64,000 nucleotides of DNA, from assembly GCA_032718475.1 (NCBI GenBank), contig JAUCBJ010005584.1, forward strand, positions 1-64,000, written 5' to 3'. Shown piece after piece: positions 42,055 to 53,049 of the stretch (positions are counted from its first letter, which is position 1; the number at the start of each line of letters is the position of its first letter). Below the pieces are notes generated by a model that was not told where the DNA came from, searched no databases, and worked only from the letters and a program-made list of their open reading frames with translations. A program made the position numbers and the translations under genes. Source of the stretch: Nemertoderma westbladi (taxonomy: Eukaryota > Xenacoelomorpha > Nemertodermatida > Nemertodermatidae).

Positions 42055-43800
42055 GTGTCAATTGATCTCATTCCCAACTAGGGGAAATATAATTTTAGAT
42101 TTACTTTTTTGCAATGATCCGTTTTTAGTGCAAGATATTTTCAGTGAGCCACCCTTGGCTAACGGTGACCATTCCGCATTATCTTTTAGTGTTTGCAACA
42201 GTTCTGATGAATCCCTAAAGAATGACAATTCTGGGCCAAATTATAACTATTCTAAAATGGACACCATCGGCTTCAAGGTATCTTTAAATAATATTAATTG
42301 GTCACATATATTACTCGATAGCGATAGTACTCAGCATATTTTTAATGTTTTTTATTCCGTTATACACACACTTATTGAAAAATTTGTGCCACGATATAAA
42401 AAATGTGCTAATATGAATCGTCCTCCTTTATTTCTGAGGAAACTACAGTGTAATAAGCGGCGACTATGGCCCAAACGACATGACTCATTAAAGAATATGA
42501 GAACATATCGAAGAGCATGTTTTCTTTATGAACAAGGAGTACGTAATTTTCATATTTCACAAGAGCGAAGAGTTTTGTAAAATGGAAATAGGAAATTATT
42601 TTACAAGTACGCAAAAAATAGGATGTCTAATCGTAGTACAGTTGCTGGTTTAAAGAAGCCAGAAGGTAGTTTGGCTATTACTAATGTAGAAAAATGTCAA
42701 TGTCTTAATAAATCAGTACTCCTCTGTTGATGTATCAGATAATAATATTTTACCTGAGATAAACACAGAGTGCGTTACTGATAAACGATTTGATTTGACT
42801 GTCATTACAGAGCAAAAAGTAAACAAACATTTAAACAAACTACCTAGTAAATATACTGAAACTCCAGACGGTGTACCGACTGCAATTCTAAAGATCTTAC
42901 GCTATGAACTTTGTAGTCCTTTGCGCAAATTAATGAATATTTCATTAACTTGAGGCGAGTTACCGCAGCAGGTCTGGAAGACTGCAGATATAAATCCAAT
43001 TTTTAAAAAAGGTGATGCTTCTTTGTCTGATAATTATAGGCCTGTATCCTTAACCAGTTCATTGTGTCGCCTGATGGAGCGAATACTTGTTGAGGATTTA
43101 TCTTACTACATAAAAATTAACAAATTAATTAGTGACAACCAATTTGGTTTCGTGCAAGGTCGTAGCGCTGAAGCTCAACTATTAGATTGTGTTCATAATT
43201 GGTCTAAAGCTATTGATTGCAAACATTTTTGCGATGTAGCATATATATACAGTCTACTCCAAAGCCTTTGATAGTGTAGTTACTAATAAGTTGTTATTTA
43301 AATAAAAGTGTTATGGTGTCACAGGTAATGTGTATAATTGGTTCAACAATTTTTTATGTGGTAGGATACAAAGAGTTAGACTCGGTTCAACCTATTCTGA
43401 TTATCATGTTGTAATATCTGGTGTGCCACAGGGCTCATGTGCCGGACCATTATTGTTCATTATTTATATTAATGATCTGCCTAATAATTAAGTTAATGGT
43501 GCAAACACACACCTATTCGCGGATGATGCCAAACTGTTTAGAAACTTTAATAACACGGCCGAACGGCCTGAATTTCAGCAAGACATAAATAACTTTGGGG
43601 CATGGTCCACGGCCTGGCAATTAAACACTGCCACCCACAAGTGTAAAATACTTACACTTGGGAAGACAGGTGAATCAGCTGAATATTATTTGAATGGTGC
43701 TAGACTCGAAAATGTGGCATCTTTCCGCGATTTAGGTCATTTAGTCATTGATAGAAATTTAATTTTTTCCGAGCATTTTTATCTCGAATATTTATAATTC
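42055..43800 (+). pseudogene. CR1/jockey-like LINE, endonuclease end to RT, degenerate
   Basis: Starts in the end of the EEP endonuclease (RGNIILDLLFCNDP, NGDHSALSFSV), passes a linker, then RT: NPIFKKGDASLSDNYRPVSL, QFGFVQGRSAEAQLLD, a frameshifted IDYSKAFDSVVTN-like motif A, ISGVPQGSCAGPLLFIIYIN (motif B) and LFADDAKLF (motif C). Stops and shifts occur at about 42580, 42950, 43255 and 43490. It ends near 43800 without a 3' UTR. It is a different subfamily from the LINE at 22424-27975. Confidence 0.85.
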
Positions 43801-45138
43801 AGCTTATAGATCTGATCAGTGTGATGTGCGGGATCGTATAATCTCCTTCACCAATAGTCGGTTCATCTGCTCTGGCGGTGGGGGGGGGGGGGGGGGGGGG
43901 GGCGTTGCTCATATTGACCCCACCCTGGGTTTAATAGGGCGGGTTAATCTTGTTGGTCACATCGCTGGGTGGATGTGACTCCCACTCTTCCACCACCATC
44001 CGTGAGGAGATGTGCCAGATTACAGGGTCTCTTAAGGGGAATCACAACAGGTGACACCATCTGCCACCTTTTACAACGTCTGATTGTCTCCATGTGGAAT
44101 TCTGGGCTATAAAATTTCTACAAATAAAGCGAGGTATTTGTACAAACTCTCTCGTCTCTAAAATCTAAAATTTTTAGCGAAAACTATTGATTTTGGCACT
44201 TCACTCCGGGGGTGCTAAGACTGATGCCTAGGCTGAGACGACTGAAGAGTGTTCTCAGCCTAGGCTGAGATGACTGGGGAGTCATTTCAAGAAGGAGTTA
44301 TCTCAGCCTTGTACACTGGCCCGCCACACTATCAGAGCCAACAAGATGATCTAAAGGAGGGTGGTAATTTCTGTCGTCTTAAGGCTGATAGCTAAAGTGG
44401 TCGGTGATATATTGGTTTCTGGGTTAGCAAAGTGCATTCGCATATAGGGATAATCCCGTACAATAGCTCAGTTATGAAATGAGGGATTGTGTTGGATTTG
44501 AGGGTCGATGGCTCGGAGATGAAAATCTGTAATTTTGCATGATTTAGTCCCCTTGTGTAACGTCCACAGTGTGGACTTACACAAGGGCACTCCACACTCC
44601 CATCATCCACAGGGCTTTCAGACTTCTTTCCGAATTAGCTAAGAAACAAGCTGGGCTGAAAGCGTAAAGGCCTGTATTTAATGAAATAATAGGTAGGTTC
44701 CGTAATACTTGAAAGTTACTGAGAACTAATATATAGCAATTTCTAAATAAATTTGTATTTCTGATAAATTATATTCATTTAAATATTGAAGTATATATAT
44801 TACTACTACAAAGTTATTATCAAGTCAAAAATTGACGATAAATTTAAGTTACTGATAAATAATAGCCCGTCATATGAGTAGATTGATAAACGATTTCGAA
44901 GAATATGTTACTTACTAATATTTGAACTCTGGCCGTGCTTAACTTCTTGCGTGGTGGCTGGATTATGAACCCTATTTACAGACTTTCATAATCTGAATTT
45001 GCCTGACATTAACTGTTAGCTTTTCACCCAGCTATTCCTTTAGACAAGATTTATTTCTTAGCACAAAAGGTTCGGTATATCAGTGAAATCATCCCAACTT
45101 TACACAATATCATTTCCCGGATCTGTTTTTATTCAATC
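43801..45138. other. non-coding with poly(G) tract and palindrome
   Basis: G23 at 43880-43902 is followed by TCATATTGACCCCACCCTGG, the same context as other G tracts in the window. Further right is a long palindromic hairpin (44226-44265) and AT-rich DNA leading to the gypsy-like gag. The sequence at about 44765-44815 resembles 47080-47130 and 47325-47390 and might be part of decayed LTRs. Confidence 0.45.
44226..44269. repeat. inverted repeat / palindrome
   Basis: GCCTAGGCTGAGA (44226-44238) is the exact reverse complement of TCTCAGCCTAGGC (44253-44265), with a 14-base loop. The right half also contains the 16-base perfect palindrome CTCAGCCTAGGCTGAG (44254-44269). Confidence 0.95.
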
Positions 45139-45762
45139 ATGTCTTTAAAACCACCCAAACAATGGAGTCTGACCAAAAATGAGACTATTTCGTCATTTAT
45201 CAACTGGCGCCAGAACATATTATTTCAACTTTCTACCTCGGATGAGTTCTCTCAGTTCCTTGATACATCATGGGGTGCTCAATTTACAACTACAAACCGT
45301 GGTCTGACAGATGACCCAACTTCTGCCACACCAAGAAGATCTGCTGCCCAGAAAATTATCCAACTAGAACGAATGCTTGGATATATTGCAGCCCATGCAC
45401 CCAGCTCTAACCGCCCAGCTTTAACTGAAGAAAGTCTATCTTTAAAGTGGATATGGCAGCGAATTCGACTCCACTATGGGTTTCAGCGATCTGAAGCCAG
45501 CTTCTTAAAGTTATCTTCTATTCGCCGCGTGGGTGATGAGCATTACGAAACATTTTACCAGCGACTATGTGCTCATGTACACGATAACTTGATGACTGTT
45601 GAATCTGGTCTTTTATTTAATGGTGCCATAGTAACTTCTGATGAACGAATATCTCCTACCATAGAGCGTCTATTAATAGTTTATTGGCTTGAAAAGATTG
45701 ATTCCCGTTTACCTGAGTTTGTGCAACGCCAGTATGCACATGATCTTCAAAAGATATCTTAA
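45139..45762 (+). pseudogene. gag: gypsy-like Gag, N-terminal part
   Basis: A 207-codon ORF from a true ATG (MSLKPPKQWSL) with the gag-like FINWRQNILFQL, SLKWIWQRIRLHYGF and ETFYQRLCAHVHDNL segments. It ends at a TAA just after HDLQKIS. The rest of Gag continues in the -1 frame, so either one base has been lost or a -1 shift is used near CAAAAG. Confidence 0.7.
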
Positions 45763-46599
45763 AGGACATCCAGCCTATGATCGTGGGGCTAATAGATTCG
45801 TTCATTACGGAAATGAATTCTCAGGCTGATGTGACCCATGTTTCTGCCAATATGGCTCAAATTGACGTTGCTAGCTCTTCTTCCTTTCGCCGCAATCCTT
45901 ATCCCCAGCAAAACAAAATGCCTTTTCGTGGTTCAAATAAATCATTCCGGCAATCTGGATATCGTTCAAGCTCACAAACTTCTAAATCATGTTCATTTTG
46001 TAAGGCTTGTTCGAAACCTCATTTGGGACATGATATATCATCGTGTTGGGCTCTTTCCCGCTCTGATCAGTTGGGGCTAATGAAGGCCCTTGCTGTTGAA
46101 GTTTATGATGAGGAAGAACAAGATCCAGATGAATTTCCTGCTGATGACTCCATTACAGCACAATGTGTAACATCACCCACTGCTTTTAGAGTACAGTGTA
46201 TGACCTCACCATATTTATTTGCTTTTTTCAAATCTATACCATGCAGGGTTACAATTGATACTGGTGCCACATCTAATCTTGTTTCTATGGCATTTGTCAT
46301 GTCAGCCGGTATTACATTTTCCAGATTGGTACAAAGTGCTCGACAACTTGATAAATCACTAATCAAGACTGTTGGTGAGGTTCACATCTCCCTATCATAT
46401 GGAGGAATTGACCTCCAACTCGAAGCTCTAGTTTGTGAGTCAATGGATACTGATATCTTAGGAGGGGTTCCTTTCTGTGTTCAGAATGGTATAGAGGTAA
46501 ATTTGGCTCGCCAGGAAATCAATTTGAAAGGTAAACTTATCACTTATGGTTCCAGAGCTGAAAATTACAGCAACATTAGATTCCTTCAACAATGTGTGA
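45741..46599 (+). pseudogene. gypsy-like Gag C-terminus and aspartic protease
   Basis: It continues in the -1 frame through DILKDIQPMIVGLIDSF, an Arg/Ser/Gln-rich segment, a zinc cluster CSFCKACSKPHLGHDISSC and the protease with CRVTIDTGATSNLVS and DTDILGG. The frame is interrupted by a SINE at 46600 and resumes at 46882. No RT follows, so this is a gag-protease remnant. Confidence 0.75.
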
Positions 46600-46874
46600 A
46601 GTAAAGTAAAAGTAAATTTTCTTCGGGCGCTAGGCCAGGGATTGCGCACAAAGTCTGACGACTTATTTCCAGTGCGGTCCCCCCAGAACTTTACTCCCCA
46701 GAGGAAACTCCAGTACTCATTTAGCTACCACTTAAGGATGCAAGGCAGAGATGCGCCCTGGCTGATCCCTTTAAAGCATTCGTTCCGAAACGAAAACTGC
46801 CCTGGCCCAAGTGAGTTTCGAACCCACGACCTACAGGAGATGTGAATTCAATGCAACCACTACACCAAGGTGGG
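46600..46874 (-). mobile_element. tRNA-derived SINE, copy 1
   Basis: Flanked by ATGTGTG at 46593-46599 and 46875-46881, a target duplication; its removal restores the protease reading frame. On the minus strand the head has tRNA promoter boxes (TTGGTGTAGTGGTTGC and GTGGGTTCGAAACTC), followed by a body of about 170 bp and a tail of TTTAC repeats. Copy 2 is at 48612-48880. Confidence 0.88.
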
Positions 46875-46881
46875 ATGTGTG

Positions 46882-47067
46882 CGAAATCCTAAATCGACAA
46901 CAATATTTCCTGGTGATTTTCTTGAAGTCACCAGTGATTCATTATCCAATTTCAATGGAGAGGTAGCTGTCGAACCTCGATTTAATTCCCCTCTAAGTGG
47001 TTCGTGGCCATCTCCAATAATTACCCGTGTGATTGAGGGAGCCATCCATCTAGTTGCTTATAAATAA
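46882..47067 (+). pseudogene. gypsy-like polyprotein after the protease
   Basis: It continues the protease frame beyond the SINE with RNPKSTTIFPGDFLEV and GSWPSPIITRVIEG, ending at a TAA at 47065-47067 before any RT motif. Confidence 0.65.
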
Positions 47068-47639
47068 TTATAACATACTGATAAATAATACGCACTTAAT
47101 TATTGAAGTATATAAATTTTATTCATTTGTAATATCAATATTGTAATATTGTAATTACATACAATTAATATTATAAATACAATAATTGTAATATCAATAT
47201 CAAATTTTGCATTTCTTGATGAAATTAAGTTACTAATAAAAATTATCTAGTAACTTATTAATAAATAGCATGTGCTGATATTAATACATAGTATTTACTA
47301 AAGAAATGAAAATTATGAATAAATAATATACAGTTAAATGTTGAAGTATATAATATATATTATATATATATATTACTCATATATCATTTCTTTCATTTTG
47401 AAACCACCTTATGCCATTTATGCCATTTTAGCCTAAATGGAAATTTCTGCATTTCTTAACGTTTCCTCATCCATGGAGAGACACTGCTTCGCTCCAAAGA
47501 AATGAGATACCGAAGGCCCTGCCATTTTTGGGGACACCACAAACAAGCTAAACCACTCCATGGAATCAGTTTCAATATCTGGTAACTCGATGATGGTAAT
47601 GTGGTGGACATTTACAAGGTTGTCGGACAAGACTTCGGA
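47068..47639. other. AT-rich sequence, possible decayed LTR or satellite
   Basis: Three related stretches with TTGAAGTATATA (near 47105, 47345 and, outside, 44790) and a TATA-rich run at 47350-47375. No supported gene. Confidence 0.35.
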
Positions 47640-48330
47640 CAATCATCATGGATGGGAAGAAGTGCGGGCTCATGCTAAACACGAGGAAGTATGAACTATT
47701 TTTCCTTGGGAATCCATCCACAGAAGAGCGCAGTTCACACCATATGCCTATCTGGCTACATCGGCTGCTTGCAGGCCTCTATCCAGTCTCCTCTACAACC
47801 CAGAGATTTCCCCCACTCCCCTTACAGACACCACCTCCACCACTCCCTCACTCAGACCTCCCTCACTCTAGCGATCTTATCTCGCTCAAGGCCTGAGTCT
47901 CTGGGACTCCTCCATTGCCCCAGATACCGCCTGACCAACCAATAGGAAGCAGAGTTCCTGGACGATGCCAATTCACCAGAGGAACCTTGCTTCTCTCCAG
48001 GAAATCTCATCCCAAACTGACCTCGCCTGGTTGAATGCCCTGGAGGATCCTATCCCTGACTGCTGGATTAACGCGGTCCCAATATAATCCATGGGGCTTA
48101 AACTCACCGATGCCCAGCTCTGTATTTCCATGGCAACCTGGGATGCAAGGTGACGGAGCAGCACAGCTGCGTCTGCTGCGGTAAACTGGTGAAACCCAAA
48201 TCCTCAAGCGGATCCTCATCGCGATCTGAATTGGAAACACTGCAACCATACTGGGATCCGAAGAACTATACGACATCCTGGATGGGTAGAGTCTCTGTAA
48301 CTTACTTCTTTACTATGAAGATAGTTTATT
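47640..48330 (+). pseudogene. degenerate fragment of the RLE-type LINE
   Basis: Pieces in shifting frames resemble the C-terminal half of the LINE at 6520-8769: a LAWLNALEDPIPDCW-like segment, GLKLTDAQLCISMATW, and HSCVCCGKLVKP corresponding to the zinc cluster. The order is right but the reading frame is broken many times. Confidence 0.5.
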
Positions 48331-48611
48331 CATTAATATGGAGGCTTTAGATGAATTAGTGGCGAATGTTGTTGCAGCGAGACAAAGATGGGAGGACATG
48401 TTGGTAATTCAACAATACACTACTACTAGGATCGGCATTCAGCATTTCAGCTGCATTTTTAAGAATGCTGTGTTGGCTTGTCGACATAATTGCGCCATCA
48501 CAACTCCCTATCACCCATGACATTTGCTAGATCATCCACATCTCCAAGGCCAGTGTCCTATAAGATGCGTCTCAAGAAAGTAATGAAAGTCATAAAAGTC
48601 AAGAAAGTCAT

Positions 48612-48880
48612 AAAAAAAAAAAAATTTTCTTCGGCCGCTTGGCCAGGGATTACGCACAAAGTCTGACGACTTATTTCCAGTGTGGTCCCACCAGAACTTT
48701 ACTCCCCAGAGGAAACTCTAGTACTCATTTAGCTACCATTAAGGATGCAAGGCAGAGATGATCCCTGGCTGGTCCCTTTAAAGCATCCGTGCAGAAACGA
48801 AAACTGCCCTGGCCCATGTGAGGATCGAACCCACGACCTACAGATGTGAATTCAATGCAACCACTACACCAAGGTGGAAC
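48612..48880 (-). mobile_element. tRNA-derived SINE, copy 2
   Basis: Same body as copy 1 with about 10 percent differences, including a three-base gap near 48740. Tail of A/T with AAGTCATAA-type repeats on the plus strand. The B box is altered to GTGGGTTCGATCC. It adjoins the 3' end of the RTE fragment. Confidence 0.85.
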
Positions 48881-50380
48881 CTTGGTGTAGTACAAGATTA
48901 TGCACTGGCTGGTCCTCACGGCGAAAGCAATGTCCTGCAAAGCGGAGGCGACTTTGCTCTAGTGCCAAGCTTGGGGGAACCAATGATACACCTCCAATGT
49001 TATATAGTGTCTGGTTGGAGATGTGTGCATTGTACTTGACACAATGAACACAGTGTAGCATTCTTGTGAATGTGCCATCCAGAGATTTGGTGTCCTCAGC
49101 AGTTAGAGCCAAGCATGAACTCCCATAGAGGAGTACTAGAACTACTGCTGCTCTAAATAATCGGACCTTAAGTTTCCGATTAATTCTCGGTGACTTCCAA
49201 ATCTTGGAAAGCCTATTCAAGGCTGCCCATGCCTTTCCCTTATGTATTCGAAGGTCCTCCCCTGACTTCCGGATCCATGATCCCTGGTAACAGAAGTCGT
49301 CCACATGCTCAAGCATACCATCTTTTGAGCTTATGCTCATCCGATCAGAGACTTGCTGAGGACTTTCAAAGATAACTGTCAAAATTTTGGTCTTTTTGGA
49401 GTTAATAAAAAGACCAACACTAGAAGCAGCATGTTCTAATGAGCTGAGCAGCCGTTGGGCTCCCTCTAGTGATTCTGAGAGTAGTCCTAAGTCATCAGCA
49501 AAGTCTAGATCAGTTAGGTACTTGGCAGGATTTCCTCGACTTCTGGAGCCAGTAGGTGGAGTTATCATCACCCCATCATCATTATGATGATATGAGGACA
49601 TGCGTAGAACATAGTCAACCACAATTATGAACAAGAATGGTGCAAGTGTGTCTCCCTGGAGGAACCCCCATAACACTTCAATTGGTTCTGTGACACCGTC
49701 AACAGTAGACACAAATGTGGTCAAACCATCGTATACTGATCTGATTGCTGCAATAATTTCATCAGGAATCCCATATAATGAAAGTATGCTGAACATACGT
49801 GAGCGAGAGACTGAATCAAAGGCCTTGAAGTCAACAAAGATAACAGCCAGATGCCTGTCTTTCTAACTCTTCAATTATCCTTCTAAGTGCCAAAATGGGC
49901 TCCATGGTCCCACGACCTTTACGGAACACATTCTGATTTCCACGGAGCAGTCACTGGCACGTTTGGTCTTAATGCTCTTTGCAGCAGCCTTCATTTCAGC
50001 AAAGGGGATATCACCAATGGGAGTATCTGGCAGTACAGACTCAGACACTTTTACTTCTATAAAGTTATCAGGCAATACCCTGTCATTATTGATGAGCTTT
50101 TCAAAGTGGGCCTTCCAACCATTGAGGCGATCGGCTGGTAATTCAGCCTTAACCTTGCCTTGGTGGTTGGTTGGCTTTTCCGCCCAGTAAGCAAGTTGAT
50201 CGATCTCCATGCCTGGGATGATTGCATGCTGTCGTCAGCATCATTGATGGCATCAACCTGTTGGTTTATTAGATCCTATAAATTAACAGAGTACTGCCTG
50301 TTCAGTGACCTAGATGCAGCCTTAACTGCATTCTTGGCCGCTGTAGTCTGTTTGAGTCGGGATACAATACAACAAGAAAC
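48864..50380 (-). pseudogene. RTE-like LINE reverse transcriptase
   Basis: On the minus strand: linker with KNAVKAASRSL-like sequence (about 50320), ADRLNGWKAHFEKLINND, MKAAAKSIKTKRA, then after a frameshift near 49870 the RT with YGIPDEIIAAIRSVYDG, GFLQGDTLAPFLFIIVVDYV (motif B), LDFADDLGLLS (motif C) and GSWIRKSGEDL, and the C-terminal RINRKLKVRLFRAAVVLVLL, FAGHCFRRED. It probably belongs with the endonuclease pieces at 31928-33870 and 55163-56169 as one family. Confidence 0.85.
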
Positions 50381-51239
50381 TATTAAATGAATTCGGGTTG
50401 AATCCATTGGGTATATTAGCAGCGAATACATTCACTTCACATGAGTAGTGAACACATTCACTTTAACACATTCACGCTATTCACATGAATAGCGTATATA
50501 ATATAATAATAATTAATTTCCTTTAGATTAATTAATTTTATGTATATATTTAATATATGTTTAAATCTAATTAAACTTGCATATCAAATAACACATTTTA
50601 CTATTATAAATTGGGATAGCCCGGGAAACGTTTTTCATAAGATTCGAAACAACGAATCAGGAGCTAGAATTGTGGTTTATTATGAAAGAGGGAGATTTGA
50701 TTTATATTTTTAAAACCTATTATTTTAATTTGTTGGAACTTAATGCTAAGGATCTTAATGCTTTTTGAGTAATAATTATAAAAAATGTAATAAAATTTTT
50801 TTGAAACAAACTATATCCCCATAGTGAGTAACAGTTAAATAACTGGGAGCAAATCTTGGGATAGGAGTAGCGCCCACCCCTACCCTCGGGTAGCAGCTAT
50901 CGAAAGAGGAGCCTTCGGGTCGCCTCCGGCTTCGGCCGACTGTTTGCTTGATGCTTTGCATGCATAGTTTCCGACCTAATATGTGACATGATTCAATTAT
51001 TTTAAAACACAATTTGTTTTTTTTTTATTTCAAATCACATAAGATTACCAATATGTCAAAACCCATGTAATTTTACTCCAAAACAAAATTATAATCAAAA
51101 ATGCCGTTTTACAGGAAAAATCAATTTTGTCATTTAGGTTGTTTGAAAATGAAAGGGACGATATAATATCAAGTTATTTCTCGGTAAATATAAGTTACTG
51201 ATATAGTTTTATATCATAATTCATATATTAACAACCTAA
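50381..51239. other. AT-rich sequence with a GC-rich structured core
   Basis: 50855-50945 is a GC-rich island in otherwise AT-rich DNA. It contains the palindrome TACCCTCGGGTA (50881-50892) and two UUCG-capped stems (CCTTCGGG at 50912-50919 and CGGCTTCGGCCG at 50927-50938). No gene is supported around it. Confidence 0.5.
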
Positions 51240-52115
51240 ATATGTAATAAACTGCGTAAATAATAACCAGTCAAGTGTAGCTAAAATTATGTGAAAGATA
51301 AATAATAACCAGTCAAGTATAGCTAAATATATGTGAAAGATAAATAATAACCAGTCAAGTGTAGCTAAATATATGTGAAAGATAAATAATAACCAGTCAA
51401 GTGTAGCTAAATATATGTGAAAGATAACTAATAACCAGTCAAGTGTAGCTAAATATATGTGAAAGATAAATAATAACCAGTCAAGTGCAGCTAAATATAT
51501 GTGAAAGATAAATAATAACCAGTCAAGTGTGGCTAAATATATGTGAAAGATAAACAATATCCAGTCAAGTGTAGCTAAATATATGTGAAAGATAAATAAT
51601 AACCAGTCAAGTGTAGCTAAATATATGTGAAAGATAAATAATAACCAGTCAAGTGTAGCTAAATATATGTGAAAGATAAATAATAACCAGTCAAGTGTAG
51701 CTAAATATATGTGAAAGATAAATAATAACCAGTCAAGTGTAGCTAAATATATGTGAAAGATAAATAATAACCAGTCAAGTGTAGCTAAATATATGTGAAA
51801 GATAAATAATAATCAGTCAAGTATAGCTAAATATATGTGAAAGATAAATAATAACCAGTCAAGTATAGCTAAATACTTTATAGCTAAATATATGTGAAAG
51901 ATAAATAATAACCAGTCAAGTGTAGCTAAATATATGTGAAAGATAAATACCAGTCAAGTGTAGCTAAATATATGTGAAAGATAAATAATAACCAGTCAAG
52001 TGTAGCTAAATATATGTGAAAGATATATAATAACCAGTCAATTATAGCTAAATATATGTGAAGGATAAATAATAACCAGTCAAATATAGCTAAATATATG
52101 TGAGAGATAAATATA
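51240..52115. repeat. 42-bp minisatellite, about 20 copies
   Basis: Unit AATAATAACCAGTCAAGTGT then AGCTAAATATATGTGAAAGATA. Most copies are near identical. Shortened units are seen at about 51876 and 51945. Because 42 is a multiple of three, an artificial open frame runs through part of it. Confidence 0.97.
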
Positions 52116-52300
52116 TGTGAGAACTATTATTTTTTCTTATTGATAGTAAGAATGTGTTGGATGTGAATGAATTATTTTTTCTGTTGCATACTTTCTGATA
52201 AATAGTTATGCAGTCATAGTAGATTTGGTTGATTGTTTTCCCTATTATGTTAAGGGAAACAAATTTATGAGCAGTTGTTGAATTGGGTTAATATCTGGCT

Positions 52301-53049
52301 TTATTTCCATATGAAGGAGACAAATAGAAAGGCGATGAGAATAATATACTTTGAAACATCAACAGCTGCAGCTGTGGCTGTAGTGGTTGTTGGTACTGTT
52401 GTGGTTTCCATCAACGTTGTCGTCTCAGTAGTGGTCTTTGCAACTGTAACCGGGGTTGTAATGGGTTGAAGTGATATCCTTATGAGGTAATTACCAACAT
52501 ATTCCTCGAATCCCTCTTCTATGCCTCTTACGAAAATACCCTTCATGTCTTCATAAACATAAATGGTTAAAGAAATCGTACCGTAAATATCTCTCTTACC
52601 GAAACAAACAAGTTTCCCAACGATGTAATTCATTTTTCCTACAACTGGTGCAAATTTTGTTGTCATCGCTATTATAATATCACTAATTGTGAAATCCGAA
52701 CATGGGGAATAAGTGATGTTATACTCTGTCGACACTTGATAGATAAATTTATCGATGGTGTGACTTTCTTCATCCAATTGAATAATTCCTCTTTTATAAT
52801 ATACTTCGTACAGATCTGATATATCCTTGTTGAACTCATCGGTAGTTGTTATATTCGGAGATATTCCTACAAACTCGATTTCAACAATAATAGAACCGCA
52901 TGTGATATTCATACTTGATACAATTGCTGTTTTCCTCACAACATATGATATATCATTCTTGAGTTTTTCAACTGCGGTTTTTTTACTTATGAAGTTGTAA
53001 CATTCTTCTGTAGTAGCTTCAATCACTATTTTCACATAAGCTGTTATTT
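52301..53049 (-). CDS. terminal exon: SEA-like region, Thr-rich stalk, C-terminal hydrophobic signal
   Basis: Opens after a polypyrimidine acceptor (TTTTTTTTTAG at 53050) in phase 1. The G left by the EGF exon plus AA makes Glu, giving GEITAYVKIVIEATTEECYNF. The 190-residue extracellular part alternates strands and helices in a way that suggests one or two SEA-like domains (SSMNITCGSIIVEIEFVG and later KRDIYGTISLTIYVY); this is inference. Three N-glycosylation sites (all NIT) are present. Then TTTETTTLMETTTVPTTTT is a mucin-like stalk, and YIILIAFLFVSFIWK ends the protein with no cytoplasmic tail, fitting a GPI-anchor signal or a very short membrane anchor. The stop is at 52301-52303. No similar sequence elsewhere in the window. 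Confidence 0.75.

Noticed and set aside
47640-47945. Pro/His-rich ORFs
   Set aside because: They fall in a degenerate LINE fragment, and frame shifts explain them better than a gene.
50776-51012. 78-codon minus-strand ORF across the GC-rich island
   Set aside because: The structured GC-rich DNA explains the open frame; starts and ends lack support.
51228-51557. 109-codon minus-strand ORF with LATLDWLLFIFHI repeats
   Set aside because: It is a by-product of a 42-bp unit (14 codons) staying in frame within a minisatellite.
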